From: Verrucomicrobiota bacterium
Lineage (GTDB): Bacteria; Verrucomicrobiota; Verrucomicrobiia; Limisphaerales; UBA1319
Length of the DNA: 64,000 nucleotides
Assembly: GCA_022709905.1 (NCBI GenBank)
Contig: JAKLHY010000031.1
Coordinates: 22,150 to 86,149 of the forward strand
Reading direction: 5' to 3'
Shown here: piece after piece, positions 63,536-64,000 of the stretch
Position numbering within the stretch: position 1 is the stretch's first letter
Layout of the letters: each line of letters opens with the position of its first letter
Notes under the pieces: model-generated
Seen by the model: the letters and a program-made list of their open reading frames with translations, nothing else
Databases searched by the model: none
Told to the model about the DNA's origin: nothing
Translations under genes and position numbers: made by a program

Positions 63536-63584
63536 CTGAATCGGAATCGGGGTCGGTATCGGAATCGGAATCGAAAGGGATGAC

Positions 63585-63806
63585 ATGGGTTTTGGACACG
63601 AGAAACTGGATGTGTATCGCGCGGCCATCGATGACGTCGGGTGGGCTTACCGATTGCGCGAAGGTTTACCGGGCCATCGAAACGCGAAGGATCAGTTGTT
63701 ACGGGCCTCTCAAGCCATCCCGTTGAACATCGCCGAAGGCAATGGGAAGGCAACCAAGGGAGATCGGCGGCGGTCGCTTACCCTTTTCCTTGGCCGTGAG
63801 CCGTGA
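63585..63806 (+). pseudogene. Four-helix-bundle protein, 3'-truncated copy
   Basis: Encodes MGFGHEKLDVYRAAIDDVGW to NGKATKGDRRR, then leaves the family at SLTLFLGREP and stops after 73 residues. It has the intact N-terminus that the copy at 60353 lacks, while missing the C-terminal half that copy keeps. A low-complexity TCGGAATCGG stretch precedes it (63541-63580). Confidence 0.75.
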
Positions 63807-64000
63807 GAAGCCCATGACAAAACAAACGCGCTTAATCTGTTCAATGGGAGCCAACTGTCGCCAAGACAACTGACTTGATGGCAGTTGGATGTGTAATAAG
63901 GCAGTTCAGTTTTCTGCCTTAGCCCTACATTCCGCACCTCAAAAACGGGGATTTCCGTGATTTATCCTGCGGTTTGCGAGCGTTCAGTTCATCGGCCAGA
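63807..64000. other. Right window edge, nothing recognised
   Basis: No coding sequence, attC site or RNA gene was recognised in the last 194 bp. Confidence 0.4.

Overview
The window looks like a chromosomal segment of a Verrucomicrobiota bacterium, probably the Limisphaerales/Pedosphaera-type lineage. The evidence is the GC-rich coding, two Tat-exported Gfo/Idh/MocA oxidoreductases, PQQ-propeller and Ig-like secreted proteins, a prepilin-type secreted protein, a HflK/HflC cluster joined to a P-type ATPase, four-helix-bundle genes and many short intergenic palindromes. This assignment is inferred from gene content; there is no rRNA in the window.

1-4.2 kb: the 3' end of a nickel/cobalt ECF uptake operon (M-L-Q-O plus a DUF4198 periplasmic partner), then a convergent fluoride-exporter pair (crcB and a DUF190 gene). 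4.6-20.7 kb: mostly secreted or exported proteins, including Gfo/Idh/MocA oxidoreductase, beta-helix lyase-like protein, TIM-barrel epimerase-like protein, sialidase, glycerophosphodiesterase, VIT/VWA protein, SDR, a duplicated-domain Ig protein and a PQQ propeller. Together they suggest extracellular glycan attack and sugar oxidation.

20.9-32 kb (minus strand): one long, tightly packed operon: ABC permease, multi-TM SPFH protein, HflC, HflK, His-rich P1B ATPase, ABC ATPase, ABC permease and an unknown membrane-anchored protein. metG is divergent from it. 33.7-35.8 kb holds a chlD-type Mg/Co-chelatase gene in two overlapping frames, joined at an A9 run containing the -1 slippery heptamer A AAA AAG. 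35.9-42.7 kb is a scrambled zone: GH39-like hydrolase, REP-associated tyrosine transposase, broken sulfatase, TGS GTPase, exported protein, four-helix remnant, tRNA-Ser(GCU) and a 280-bp MITE-like element.

42.7-54 kb (minus strand): a hybrid histidine kinase and a CusCBA-type heavy-metal RND efflux operon. 54-60 kb: a small membrane-anchored protein, a pseudopilin-like protein, a repeat-rich spacer, an MBOAT/SGNH acetylation pair and a second Gfo/Idh/MocA protein.

60.3-63.8 kb: the most unusual part. Six attC-like recombination sites, each an imperfect palindrome with one extra A on its 5' arm, separate small gene cassettes (DUF3592-like protein, a small hypothetical, a toxin-antitoxin pair, a secreted protein). 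No integrase is visible, so this resembles a CALIN (integron cassette cluster lacking an integrase). The array lies between two partial, directly repeated copies of a four-helix-bundle gene.
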